This document shows, one piece after another, positions 1 through 6,627 of a stretch of DNA of 13,255 nt (positions are counted from its first letter, which is position 1; each line of letters begins with the position of its first letter). The stretch comes from an uncultured Clostridium sp. Lineage in GTDB: Bacteria > Bacillota > Clostridia > Clostridiales > Clostridiaceae. The stretch covers positions 1 to 13,255 of the forward strand of contig NZ_CALEVF010000054.1 of NCBI RefSeq assembly GCF_937920395.1, read 5' to 3'. The notes beneath the pieces were generated by a model, which made no database searches, had not been told where the DNA came from, and saw nothing but the letters and a program-made list of their open reading frames with translations. The position numbers and the translations under genes were made by a program.

Positions 1-6
1 ACATGC

Positions 7-55
7 TAATGTGGAGCTGTTTTTTAGGGGAACGGTATGTGTTCCATCGCTTACA
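7..55. repeat. Direct repeat copy A (49 bp)
   Basis: It matches 114-162 at 44 of 49 positions without gaps. The 3' half, from AACGG to TTACA (31-55), is identical. It starts with a hairpin arm (GTGGAGCTG) whose partner lies off the window edge: only the inner ACAT/ATGT pairing (1-4 with 9-12) is visible. Probably a dispersed intergenic element. Confidence 0.7.
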
Positions 56-93
56 TAACTATATAAAGAAAATTGCAAAGAAGGATTTTATTA

Positions 94-133
94 AAAGATA
101 CAGCTCCACGAATTAATGTGGAGCTGTATCTTT
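94..133. terminator. 16-bp perfect hairpin within repeat element
   Basis: AAAGATACAGCTCCAC (94-109) and GTGGAGCTGTATCTTT (118-133) pair perfectly around an 8-nt loop (110-117), and T-rich bases flank it on the minus side. It is a strong back-up or bidirectional terminator. Its right arm is part of the direct repeat described at 114-162. Confidence 0.6.
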
Positions 134-162
134 AGGTAACGGTATGTGTTCCATCGCTTACA
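114..162. repeat. Direct repeat copy B (49 bp)
   Basis: Second copy of the element, 107 nt from copy A. It consists of one arm of the 16-bp hairpin, then AGGTAACGGTATGTG and CCATCGCTTACA, identical in its 3' half to copy A. It runs straight into the terminator of the flippase gene. Confidence 0.7.
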
Positions 163-204
163 AAAAATAGATTAGTATTATATAAATACTAATCTATCTT
201 TTTT
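162..204 (-). terminator. Bidirectional intrinsic terminator ending the locus
   Basis: ATAGATTAGTATT (167-179) and AATACTAATCTAT (185-197) make a perfect 13-bp stem with a 5-nt loop. On the minus strand it is followed by TTTTTT (complement of 162-167); on the plus strand it is followed by CTTTTTT. It should stop the wzx transcript and any transcript converging from the left. Confidence 0.85.
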
Positions 205-1562
205 ATTCTAATCTTTATCATCGAAACAATATCTTTCATATCACCATTAAAGAATATGCATTCTGAAATTATCATACCAATGATAAATATAAACATCTTA
301 AGTATTGATGGAGTAGGAATTATCCTAATAATTTCATAGCAAAATAAATATACTATAAAATGTAGTATCTCATTTTTGTGTATTTTAAGTCCAGTAAAAT
401 CTTTTGAAGAATACACATACCATACAAATAAGGTAATATCGGTACAATATGCAATTAAAACAGCTTGTTTTAATACATATGATACAAATACATTTAACAC
501 AAATGCTAATGCTACCATTTTACAAGCAACAATTAGATACTCTTTGCCTCTCAGACCCACTTTGTAAAGATTTGCATATAGAACATTTGTTAAAGTAATA
601 AATGGTATACCAATTATTAATATTCCTAATACTTCGAGAGATGGTATATATCCCGGTAGGAAGTTTTTCACGATGAATTCGAGCATAAAATAACCAGCAG
701 GTGCAAAACTGCATATTAATATGATATATTTTTTAACCTTTGAGACAACCCTATCGTCCCCCTTATTTCTTGCGAGATAAGGATAAAATAAAACTGTGAC
801 CGAATTTATTAATACTAAAAACAAACTTAACATTGATACCGCAAAAGAATAATATGCGAAATCATTAACAGTAAACTTTATTTTAACAAACCATCTATCC
901 AATGTAACAAATAAAAGACTTACTGCGTTTGCTATCATTATAGTAAACCCCATACTTGTTATAGATTTTATTTCTGAGCGTTCTATTTTTTCTGTCTTCT
1001 TCGTTGAAGAAATAATTAATGCTCCACTAACTATTGCTATAAGTAAATTACCAATAACTTGAATCTTCATATATAAAACCGGTGATCTTAAAAGTAATAT
1101 AACAACAAGAATAGATGCTAAGTTTACTATATTCTGTGCTATTCTTACTACTACATATTTGTTGAATTCACCTGTAGCTCTATATAATAGCGAAATAAAT
1201 AACACAATCTGCCATGGCATTATATAATATACAAAGTAAGTAAACGCTACATCTTTAACAAAAAATGATACAATAAATAATATGACTACTACAATGGTTA
1301 CTATTTTTAGCATAACATAGAAATAGCCTTTTATTTTCTCTTTTTTTATGTCATCTATATCTTTACCACCAAGTATTAAATACATCCCATCTGAGAATCC
1401 AAAATGCATCATGCCTGCATATGAGATATACAAAGTAAATGTTTTTAGATAAGCATAAGATTGTATATCAAAGACCTTTGGTATAACAAGTCCGCTAAGT
1501 ATACCAATCAATATGCCAAAACATTCTACAAGTATTACTCTTAATGATTTTTTTATATTCAT
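189..1562 (-). CDS. wzx: Wzx-type polysaccharide flippase
   Basis: A 457-residue integral membrane protein of the MOP/polysaccharide-exporter superfamily. Hydrophobic segments run along its whole length (about 12-14), with short charged loops and a basic C-terminus (MIKIRIKKID). An N-terminal amphipathic start and an early FGFSDGMYLI segment (about 55-64) are typical of Wzx proteins, which move undecaprenyl-diphosphate-linked repeat units across the membrane. It would work with the Wzy polymerase encoded upstream. ATG at 1562 follows AGAGGAAA. Its TAG stop lies inside the right arm of the downstream terminator. Membrane topology and substrate cannot be fixed by eye, and it is more diverged than the enzymes around it, so this call is by architecture and context. 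Confidence 0.85.
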   Translation of the reverse strand: MNIKKSLRVILVECFGILIGILSGLVIPKVFDIQSYAYLKTFTLYISYAGMMHFGFSDGMYLILGGKDIDDIKKEKIKGYFYVMLKIVTIVVVILFIVSFFVKDVAFTYFVYYIMPWQIVLFISLLYRATGEFNKYVVVRIAQNIVNLASILVVILLLRSPVLYMKIQVIGNLLIAIVSGALIISSTKKTEKIERSEIKSITSMGFTIMIANAVSLLFVTLDRWFVKIKFTVNDFAYYSFAVSMLSLFLVLINSVTVLFYPYLARNKGDDRVVSKVKKYIILICSFAPAGYFMLEFIVKNFLPGYIPSLEVLGILIIGIPFITLTNVLYANLYKVGLRGKEYLIVACKMVALAFVLNVFVSYVLKQAVLIAYCTDITLFVWYVYSSKDFTGLKIHKNEILHFIVYLFCYEIIRIIPTPSILKMFIFIIGMIISECIFFNGDMKDIVSMIKIRIKKID

Positions 1563-1604
1563 ATAATTTCCTCTAATTTCATTTAATTTAATATAAACTT
1601 AACA

Positions 1605-2654
1605 CTAAAATTTGAAATTCATAATATGTTTTCCAAGTGATCTACTTTTAGCTTCTGTTTCAAATACCCTATAATAATCTTTAATATTATAAATAGGTAC
1701 TACATCTAAAATAAGTTTTGATATATCTGATCTAAAATGTGGTCGCCTAAGTAATTCTGATGCAAATTTAAAATCTTCTACGTTACTTCTTGTAACTCCA
1801 TAAAGTGCTAGGCCTTTTTCTAAAATTTTTCGTGTGTTTATTTTTACAGGATTCTCAGAAACACCTGCAAGAATTAATTTAGAACCTGGAAGTATGCTGC
1901 TTATAATCTCGTCAATTCCATCTTCAGCGGCCAATCCGCCTATACATTCAAATGCAACATTAATTTTGCTCCTTTTAATAGTTGGATCATTCGAAAGATA
2001 AGTTTGTACACCCTCATATTTATCTAATTTCTCTTTACTATGTCCTATAATTATAATAGGGCCATTATGTACCTGTTTAAGTACGCTGTATAATATATAT
2101 CCAAGGATGCCATCGCCCCATATGCCTATAACATCGTTGTCCTTTAATATTGTTCTGCGAATTTGTGCATTTGCTACAGATATAAGCTCTGAAAAAACAG
2201 CAATATTCGTATCAATAGTATTTTCTATCTTTACAAGATTACGAGCTGGATACGATATATAATCCTTTGAAAATCCATTATAACTACTAGAGGCAAATAA
2301 CGCTTTAGGAGAGTAATTTTCACCAAGCCTTGGATTTTTAGATAAGGCTACATCAAATTCATCTTGTTTATCTTTATCTATCATTAAATTAGGGACTAAT
2401 GCAACCTTATCTCCCTTTTTAAATGAATCAGTTGGGTCCTTAACAATGGTTCCTATAGCCTCATGTATAAGATTTATAGGATATTTTAAGTTTAAGGTTC
2501 TCTCGTCACGACTTCCAAGGTAATATCTTAAATCAGCCTTACAAACAGCTGTTGTTTCTATTTTAACCACAGCTTCTCCAGTTGTCACTTCTAAATCTTC
2601 TACATAAATTTCAAACCTCTTTGATTGGACTATTTTGAATCCACGCGTTAACAT
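1605..2654 (-). CDS. tarJ: TarJ, ribulose-5-phosphate reductase (MDR superfamily)
   Basis: NADPH-dependent reduction of D-ribulose-5-phosphate to D-ribitol-5-phosphate, supplying TarI. It has 349 residues in the medium-chain zinc dehydrogenase fold. The catalytic-zinc region shows Cys38 and the C-K-A-D-L-R-Y-Y-L-G-S-R-D block (38-50), then LIHEAIG (62-68) with His64-Glu65, a pattern typical of TarJ rather than general alcohol dehydrogenases. The structural-zinc cysteine cluster is absent, as far as I can see. The cofactor Rossmann motif is GIWGDGILGY (177-186), and the FECIGG block follows later. ATG at 2654 overlaps the tarI stop by one base; GGAGAG in the end of tarI is its ribosome site. 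It ends 42 nt before the flippase gene. Confidence 0.93.
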   Translation of the reverse strand: MLTRGFKIVQSKRFEIYVEDLEVTTGEAVVKIETTAVCKADLRYYLGSRDERTLNLKYPINLIHEAIGTIVKDPTDSFKKGDKVALVPNLMIDKDKQDEFDVALSKNPRLGENYSPKALFASSSYNGFSKDYISYPARNLVKIENTIDTNIAVFSELISVANAQIRRTILKDNDVIGIWGDGILGYILYSVLKQVHNGPIIIIGHSKEKLDKYEGVQTYLSNDPTIKRSKINVAFECIGGLAAEDGIDEIISSILPGSKLILAGVSENPVKINTRKILEKGLALYGVTRSNVEDFKFASELLRRPHFRSDISKLILDVVPIYNIKDYYRVFETEAKSRSLGKHIMNFKF

Positions 2655-3364
2655 TATATTCTCTCCAATTTGCTCATTTTAATTATTGATTTTAGAAGGA
2701 GTAGATCTTCCATTGTAGTAATCTTGAAATTTAGTTTATCTCCATCTACTAAATGGACTTTTTTACCAGAATTTAATACTAATCTACAGTCATCTGTTGA
2801 ATCCTGAAGATCCGATGTTGCTGCAATTTTATGAGCGTCATATATAGTTGAATATACAAAGCTTTGAGGAGTTTGGCCTATATATAACTCTTTTCTTACA
2901 GGAATTGAGTCTATAGTATTATCGTCCAAACTTTTAATTATGGTATCAGATGCTTTAATAACTGTATCAACAGCACCATATTTCTTGGCACCTTCAATAT
3001 TATTAACTATGATCCTATGAGATATTAGTGGTCTTGCAGAATCGTGAATAACAACAATATCGTCAGGATTAACATCTTCCTCTATGGCTTTTAGACCATT
3101 TAAAACGGATTCCTGTCTTGTTTCTCCACCATCTACTATCCACTTTACTTTATTGAGCTCGAATTTTCTTGTCCATATCTTTATATCCTCATGCCATTCT
3201 TTAAGACAAACAATTGCAATTGCATCTATTTGCTCATGTATATCAAATGCTTCGATTGTGTGTACAACTATTGGTTTACCATATATATCGATAAACTGTT
3301 TTGGTTGATCAACGATTCCCATTCTAGTACCTTTTCCACCAGCAAGTATTATAGCAATATTCAT
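2654..3364 (-). CDS. tarI: TarI, ribitol-5-phosphate cytidylyltransferase
   Basis: Cytoplasmic enzyme that makes CDP-ribitol from D-ribitol-5-phosphate and CTP; 236 residues, the family length. IspD/TarI-superfamily motifs: LAGGKGTRMG (7-16), PKQF (21-24), GETRQESVLNGL (80-91), HDSARP (107-112), TPQSF (165-169) and the terminal GDKLNFKITTMEDL (208-221). The superfamily also includes IspD (methylerythritol-phosphate cytidylyltransferase). TarI is preferred because tarJ overlaps it and a polyol-phosphate transferase precedes it. ATG 3364 follows AAGGAGG with 9-nt spacing. Its stop TAA shares a base with the tarJ ATG (TAATG), so the two are translationally coupled. Confidence 0.93.
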   Translation of the reverse strand: MNIAIILAGGKGTRMGIVDQPKQFIDIYGKPIVVHTIEAFDIHEQIDAIAIVCLKEWHEDIKIWTRKFELNKVKWIVDGGETRQESVLNGLKAIEEDVNPDDIVVIHDSARPLISHRIIVNNIEGAKKYGAVDTVIKASDTIIKSLDDNTIDSIPVRKELYIGQTPQSFVYSTIYDAHKIAATSDLQDSTDDCRLVLNSGKKVHLVDGDKLNFKITTMEDLLLLKSIIKMSKLERI

Positions 3365-3378
3365 TAATTTCTGCCTCC

Positions 3379-4455
3379 TTATTTTTTATCAGCAAGATTT
3401 AATATTAAATTCCACACTCTTTTGCAACTGTCTCCATCTAAATAAGTATAAAAATTCTTTTGAGCAGTTTTTCTAATATTTTTATATTTGTCATCATCGC
3501 CTGAAACATCTTTTACATAACTTATTAAGTCATCAATGCCATTTAGCTTAGGTCCAGGTGTATCTATATCTTTCTTAAAATCTATAGCAAGACCTCGCTC
3601 TTTACCATACTGAACTACATCGTATGGAAGAAAACAAATTGGTCTATCAAGTACTAAATAATCCACATAAATTGAGCTGTAATCTGTAAGTACCATGTCT
3701 GATACTGCAAGTACACTTTGAGTAGACATTTCTTCATTAAAATCTATTGTTACAATGTTCTTCATATTAGCAAATATTTTATCATCAAGTAACCTCTCTA
3801 AGTAATGAGGGCGATAAATCATTTTCCAGTTATTATCTCCCATAAACTTGTCGAACTTTATCCAGTCCTTTTTAGTAATCGGGAACTTTTTATCAATTTC
3901 AAAACCTCGCCAAGTTGGACAAAATAATAAAATTTTTTTACCTTTAGTATCATATTTGGAGTCAAATTTATTTCTACATGCACTAATATATTTTTTATCA
4001 AACAACATATCATTTCTTGGTAATCCGAGAGGCATATAATTTGGGAGATCATATTTATCCAGATCTTTCGACCTTAAAAAATAGGTGCTACCTCGTTCTG
4101 ATAGTGTTACAACATTTTTTATTCTAGTTCTAATTCCTTTATAAAGATCCATCATTTTTTTAATGCCAAGTTCACTGTTACCTGGAGACTTTTTAGTTCC
4201 ATAACCATGACTCATATAAACTCCATTTTGAGCTTTCCAGAAAACGCTAGTTGTATAATCTGAAACAACAACAGAATAATTTTTAACCATCTGACTTGCT
4301 CTTATAATATAATGTAAAATTTTACTACATTTATAAAAGCTGCTATATTCTATTATAATATCTGGTCTATTTTGTTGTATGTTTTTTATATAATAATTTT
4401 GTAAGGCTTTTATATTATCTTCAGTTTGAGATGTTAGTAATATTCTTTTTTTCAA
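3379..4455 (-). CDS. CDP-polyol:polyol-phosphate transferase, TagF/TarF family (copy 1)
   Basis: Glyphos_transf-family protein of 358 residues acting at the inner membrane face, probably moving ribitol-phosphate from CDP-ribitol, because tarI and tarJ follow directly. Motifs are SHGYGTKKSPG (82-92), FCPTWRG (178-184), RPHYLERLL (215-223), [20 protein letters not shown] (241-260) and [10 protein letters not shown] (270-279). His83 and His217 correspond to the two catalytic histidines of TagF. I chose TTG at 4455, 9 nt from AAGGAG (4465-4470). Its paralogue starts at the identical TTG, and both genes are then exactly 358 codons. An upstream in-frame ATG (4494) would add 13 residues with no counterpart in the paralogue. 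14 nt separate it from tarI. The alternative substrate is CDP-glycerol. Confidence 0.9.
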   Translation of the reverse strand: MKKRILLTSQTEDNIKALQNYYIKNIQQNRPDIIIEYSSFYKCSKILHYIIRASQMVKNYSVVVSDYTTSVFWKAQNGVYMSHGYGTKKSPGNSELGIKKMMDLYKGIRTRIKNVVTLSERGSTYFLRSKDLDKYDLPNYMPLGLPRNDMLFDKKYISACRNKFDSKYDTKGKKILLFCPTWRGFEIDKKFPITKKDWIKFDKFMGDNNWKMIYRPHYLERLLDDKIFANMKNIVTIDFNEEMSTQSVLAVSDMVLTDYSSIYVDYLVLDRPICFLPYDVVQYGKERGLAIDFKKDIDTPGPKLNGIDDLISYVKDVSGDDDKYKNIRKTAQKNFYTYLDGDSCKRVWNLILNLADKK

Positions 4456-4529
4456 AGTTAGTATCTCCTTAATTAGAACCTTCATAGCTACCAAGGTGCT
4501 ACAATTTAAATATCTTTAATTTCACCATG

Positions 4530-4535
4530 ATTATA
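4530..4535 (-). promoter_or_regulatory. Candidate -10 box for the tar operon
   Basis: A perfect TATAAT on the minus strand, 74 nt before the TTG start of transferase copy 1, in the only large spacer upstream of it. No good -35 is visible at 16-18 nt. A second candidate -10, TATACT, lies at 4676-4681, also with a weak -35. A promoter somewhere in this spacer is likely, because a hairpin precedes it; the exact box is uncertain. Confidence 0.3.
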
Positions 4536-4777
4536 CTAGTAATCTAACAGTGATGCCTTGTAATCGCGTTTATATAAATGGTGATCTATTTTAGTTGCAT
4601 TTTTCTGTAAATCTTATGTATTTATACATAAAAGACGAAGCTTCGTTTATGAATTAACACCTATATGTACAATTTAGTATACCATAATATATTTAAAAAG
4701 TTTAATTAATTTGTCCTAATAACAAAAAAATGTATAGTAACACCATTAAGTATAAATTTTCTTTTAAAAACATCATA

Positions 4778-4807
4778 AAACTCTTAAAGCCTAAACCCTA
4801 AGAGTTT
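4778..4807 (-). terminator. Hairpin after the rmlC/rmlB-stub
   Basis: AAACTCTTA (4778-4786) and TAAGAGTTT (4799-4807) form a 9-bp stem with a 12-nt loop. In the transcribed direction it is followed by TTTTATGATGTTTTT. It is a weak to moderate intrinsic terminator for the capF-rmlC transcript. Confidence 0.5.
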
Positions 4808-4834
4808 CATTACAGTATTTATTTTTTATACATA

Positions 4835-4894
4835 TTATTGTAGTAAATTTGCACCTATAAATCCGGCTCCACCAGTTATTAAATAAGTTTTCAT
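4835..4894 (-). pseudogene. N-terminal stub of an rmlB-like dehydratase
   Basis: Nineteen codons read MKTYLITGGAGFIGANLLQ and then stop (TAA at 4835-4837). GGAGFIG is the Rossmann glycine motif of extended-SDR enzymes, and MKTYLITGGAGFIGAN is what RmlB (dTDP-glucose 4,6-dehydratase) normally starts with. Homology seems to end at Asn16, and no later RmlB block appears downstream in any frame. It directly follows rmlC, where rmlB would be expected. Another extended SDR, such as a UDP-hexose epimerase, is possible. It is too short to function. Confidence 0.8.
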
Positions 4895-4915
4895 GATTTA
4901 TTATGCCCATTTATA

Positions 4916-5467
4916 TTAAAATGTTGTTTCTAAATCTTTGAATCCCTTTTGCACTTTGTCCTTTTCTGATAATAGAATTTCTTCTATACCGACCAGTGGC
5001 CAATCAATAGCTATATCTTTATCATTCCATAGTAATCCGCTATCGTACTCTGGTGCATAATAATCTGTACATTTATAATTAAAAACAGCCACATCTGACA
5101 TAACTAAAAATCCATGAGCAAATCCTTCTGGAATATAAAATTGCTTCTTATTTTCATCAGTTAAGATTACGCCTTCCCATTTACCAAATGTGGATGAATT
5201 TTTTCTTAAATCTACAGCTACATCAAAAACTTTACCCTGAGTAACACGAACTAATTTACCTTGAGTATGTTTAGTTTGAAAATGAAGTCCTCGGAGTACA
5301 CCTTTTTTTGACTTTGATTCATTGTCTTGAACAAATTCCATTTTAAGTCCAGCTTCAAAGAAATCATTTTTGTTGTAAGTCTCCATAAAGTATCCTCTAT
5401 TGTCACCGAAAACTTTTGGCTCTATTATGTATATGCCTTCTATCTTAGTTTCTATAAAATTAAACAC
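4916..5467 (-). CDS. rmlC: RmlC, dTDP-4-dehydrorhamnose 3,5-epimerase
   Basis: Cytoplasmic cupin epimerase that converts dTDP-4-keto-6-deoxy-glucose to dTDP-4-keto-rhamnose, 183 residues, full length. Visible motifs are GDNRGYF (21-27), RGLHFQ (59-64, with the catalytic-type His62), GKVFDVAVDLR (78-88), FYIPEGFAHGF (110-120) and FNYKCTDYY (129-137, with a likely catalytic Tyr131). The start is GTG at 5467 with AAGGAGGA 7 nt upstream; no closer in-frame start has as good a ribosome site. It is 19 nt from rmlA and surely co-transcribed. An rmlB-like stub begins 21 nt after its stop, so its own substrate is not made by an intact gene here. Confidence 0.97.
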   Translation of the reverse strand: MFNFIETKIEGIYIIEPKVFGDNRGYFMETYNKNDFFEAGLKMEFVQDNESKSKKGVLRGLHFQTKHTQGKLVRVTQGKVFDVAVDLRKNSSTFGKWEGVILTDENKKQFYIPEGFAHGFLVMSDVAVFNYKCTDYYAPEYDSGLLWNDKDIAIDWPLVGIEEILLSEKDKVQKGFKDLETTF

Positions 5468-5486
5468 TTATAATTCCTCCTTATTA

Positions 5487-6392
5487 TTATTCTAATTCTA
5501 GGTCTGCTTCTAAATCAGCTTTATCATCATTATCAGCAATCTGCATTAAATACTTACCATATTCTGATTTCATTAAAGGTTTTGCTAATTTCAAAAGTTG
5601 CTTTCTATTTATAAAACCATTCCTATAAGCTATTTCTTCTATGCAAGCTACGTATAGTCCTTGTCTAGTTTGTATAGCCTCTACAAAGTTCGCTGCATCG
5701 AGTAATCCTCTATGTGTTCCTGTATCAAGCCAAGCCATACCTCGTCCAAAAAGTTCAACTTTCAAATTGCCACGCCTTAAATATTCATTGTTTACTGCTG
5801 TTATTTCTATTTCACCTCTAGAAGATGGTTTGATTTTTTTAGCAATTTCAATTACATTGTTATCGTAGAAATATAATCCAGGAACCGCATAGTTTGATTT
5901 TGGTTTTTCTGGTTTTTCTTCTATAGATAAAACATTATTATTATCATCAAATTCAACCACACCGAATGAAGTTGGATTGCTTACATGATATCCAAAAATA
6001 GTTGAGCCTTCTTCTCTATCAACTGCTCTCTTTAGTCTTTCAGTAAATCCATAGCCGTAGAAAATATTATCGCCTAAAACTAATGCTACTTTATCATTTC
6101 CTATAAACTCTTCTCCTATAATAAAAGCTTCTGCAAGTCCTCTTGGTTCTTCCTGGACTGCATACACCAAGTTAATTCCTATATCACTTCCATCACCTAA
6201 TAACTCTTTAAAAGTAACTATATCTCTTGGAGTTGAAATAATTAATATGTCTTTTATATTTGCAAGCATTAATACTGATAATGGATAATATATCATTGGT
6301 TTATCATATATTGGGAGTATTTGTTTTGATACTGCTTTTGTTACTGGATATAGTCTTGTGCCGGAACCTCCAGCTAAAATAATACCTTTCAT
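5487..6392 (-). CDS. rmlA: RmlA, glucose-1-phosphate thymidylyltransferase
   Basis: First enzyme of dTDP-L-rhamnose synthesis: glucose-1-phosphate plus dTTP gives dTDP-glucose and pyrophosphate, in the cytoplasm. It has 301 residues, slightly longer than the usual 290 because of an acidic tail (about 286-301). Nucleotidyltransferase motifs are GGSGTRLYP (8-16), ILPIYDKPM (25-33), LGDN (106-109), EEKP (158-161), [10 protein letters not shown] (192-201) and WLDTGTH (221-227). ATG at 6392 follows AGGAGG with good spacing. rmlC begins 19 nt after the stop. The usual partners rmlB and rmlD are not intact in the window, so rhamnose production depends on copies elsewhere. Confidence 0.97.
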   Translation of the reverse strand: MKGIILAGGSGTRLYPVTKAVSKQILPIYDKPMIYYPLSVLMLANIKDILIISTPRDIVTFKELLGDGSDIGINLVYAVQEEPRGLAEAFIIGEEFIGNDKVALVLGDNIFYGYGFTERLKRAVDREEGSTIFGYHVSNPTSFGVVEFDDNNNVLSIEEKPEKPKSNYAVPGLYFYDNNVIEIAKKIKPSSRGEIEITAVNNEYLRRGNLKVELFGRGMAWLDTGTHRGLLDAANFVEAIQTRQGLYVACIEEIAYRNGFINRKQLLKLAKPLMKSEYGKYLMQIADNDDKADLEADLELE

Positions 6393-6440
6393 ATTTTGCC
6401 TCCTAAAATTTTTATAATAACCATAGTTTCTATTAGATTT

Positions 6441-6590
6441 TTATCTTATCCATTGTTTTTCCTTGAAATTATACGTTTTAATAACTCTAGCTGGCGAACC
6501 AACAGCTATGCTGTTACTAGAAACATCTTTATTAACCACCGAATTTGCTCCAATAATACAACCATCACCAATCTTAACTCCTAATAATAT
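6441..6590 (-). pseudogene. C-terminal remnant of a hexapeptide-repeat acetyltransferase
   Basis: 49 codons and a stop encode [19 protein letters not shown] followed by [19 protein letters not shown]. This is the characteristic end of left-handed beta-helix (hexapeptide) O- or N-acetyltransferases, whose usual size is about 150-220 residues. The N-terminal helix turns and catalytic His are missing. The homology starts directly at the tarI scar boundary (6590/6591). An open frame runs upstream to 6644, but its first 18 codons are out-of-frame transferase and tarI sequence, so it is not a functional start. It ends 48 nt before rmlA. An intact ancestor probably acetylated a sugar of an earlier version of this glycan. 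Confidence 0.8.
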
Positions 6591-6623
6591 GCAAGTATTG
6601 TAGCAATATTCATTAATTTCTGC
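6591..6623 (-). pseudogene. Scar of a tarI start (leader plus first 23 nt)
   Basis: This 33-nt stretch matches 3342-3374, the leader and start of the intact tarI, at 32 of 33 positions. It includes ATG at 6613 and codons M-N-I-A-T-I-L, then identity stops exactly at 6591. It sits after transferase copy 2 at nearly the same distance as real tarI does after copy 1. The ribosome site AAGGAGG of intact tarI has decayed to AAGTATG here. It is a leftover of a transferase-tarI unit whose remainder was lost. Confidence 0.85.
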
Positions 6624-6627
6624 ATAC

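Larger units (their letters stand above)
4456..4834. other. Non-coding spacer between the rml stub and the tar genes
   Basis: About 380 nt without an intact gene. It holds the hairpin at 4778-4807, a 12-bp palindrome ACGAAGCTTCGT (4635-4646) flanked by CATAA and TTATG, a possible coding remnant (4536-4613), promoter-like boxes, and the transferase ribosome site AAGGAG (4465-4470). It looks like the seam between two gene blocks. I see no RNA gene or mobile-element end in it. Confidence 0.6.

Noticed and set aside
1..162. CRISPR array
   Set aside because: Only two imperfect repeats 107 nt apart, each with a long terminator-like hairpin; no regular spacers and no cas genes.
376..567. Short plus-strand open frame inside the flippase gene
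   Set aside because: Antisense to wzx, low complexity and without a family motif. The same applies to the other plus-strand frames inside genes.
2654..3364. IspD (isoprenoid MEP pathway) for the cytidylyltransferase
   Set aside because: Same superfamily, but coupling to tarJ and a polyol-phosphate transferase supports TarI.
4702..4776. 24-codon hydrophobic small open frame (MMFLKENLYLM…) in the spacer
   Set aside because: No ribosome site, it starts right after a hairpin, and such frames are expected by chance in T-rich sequence.
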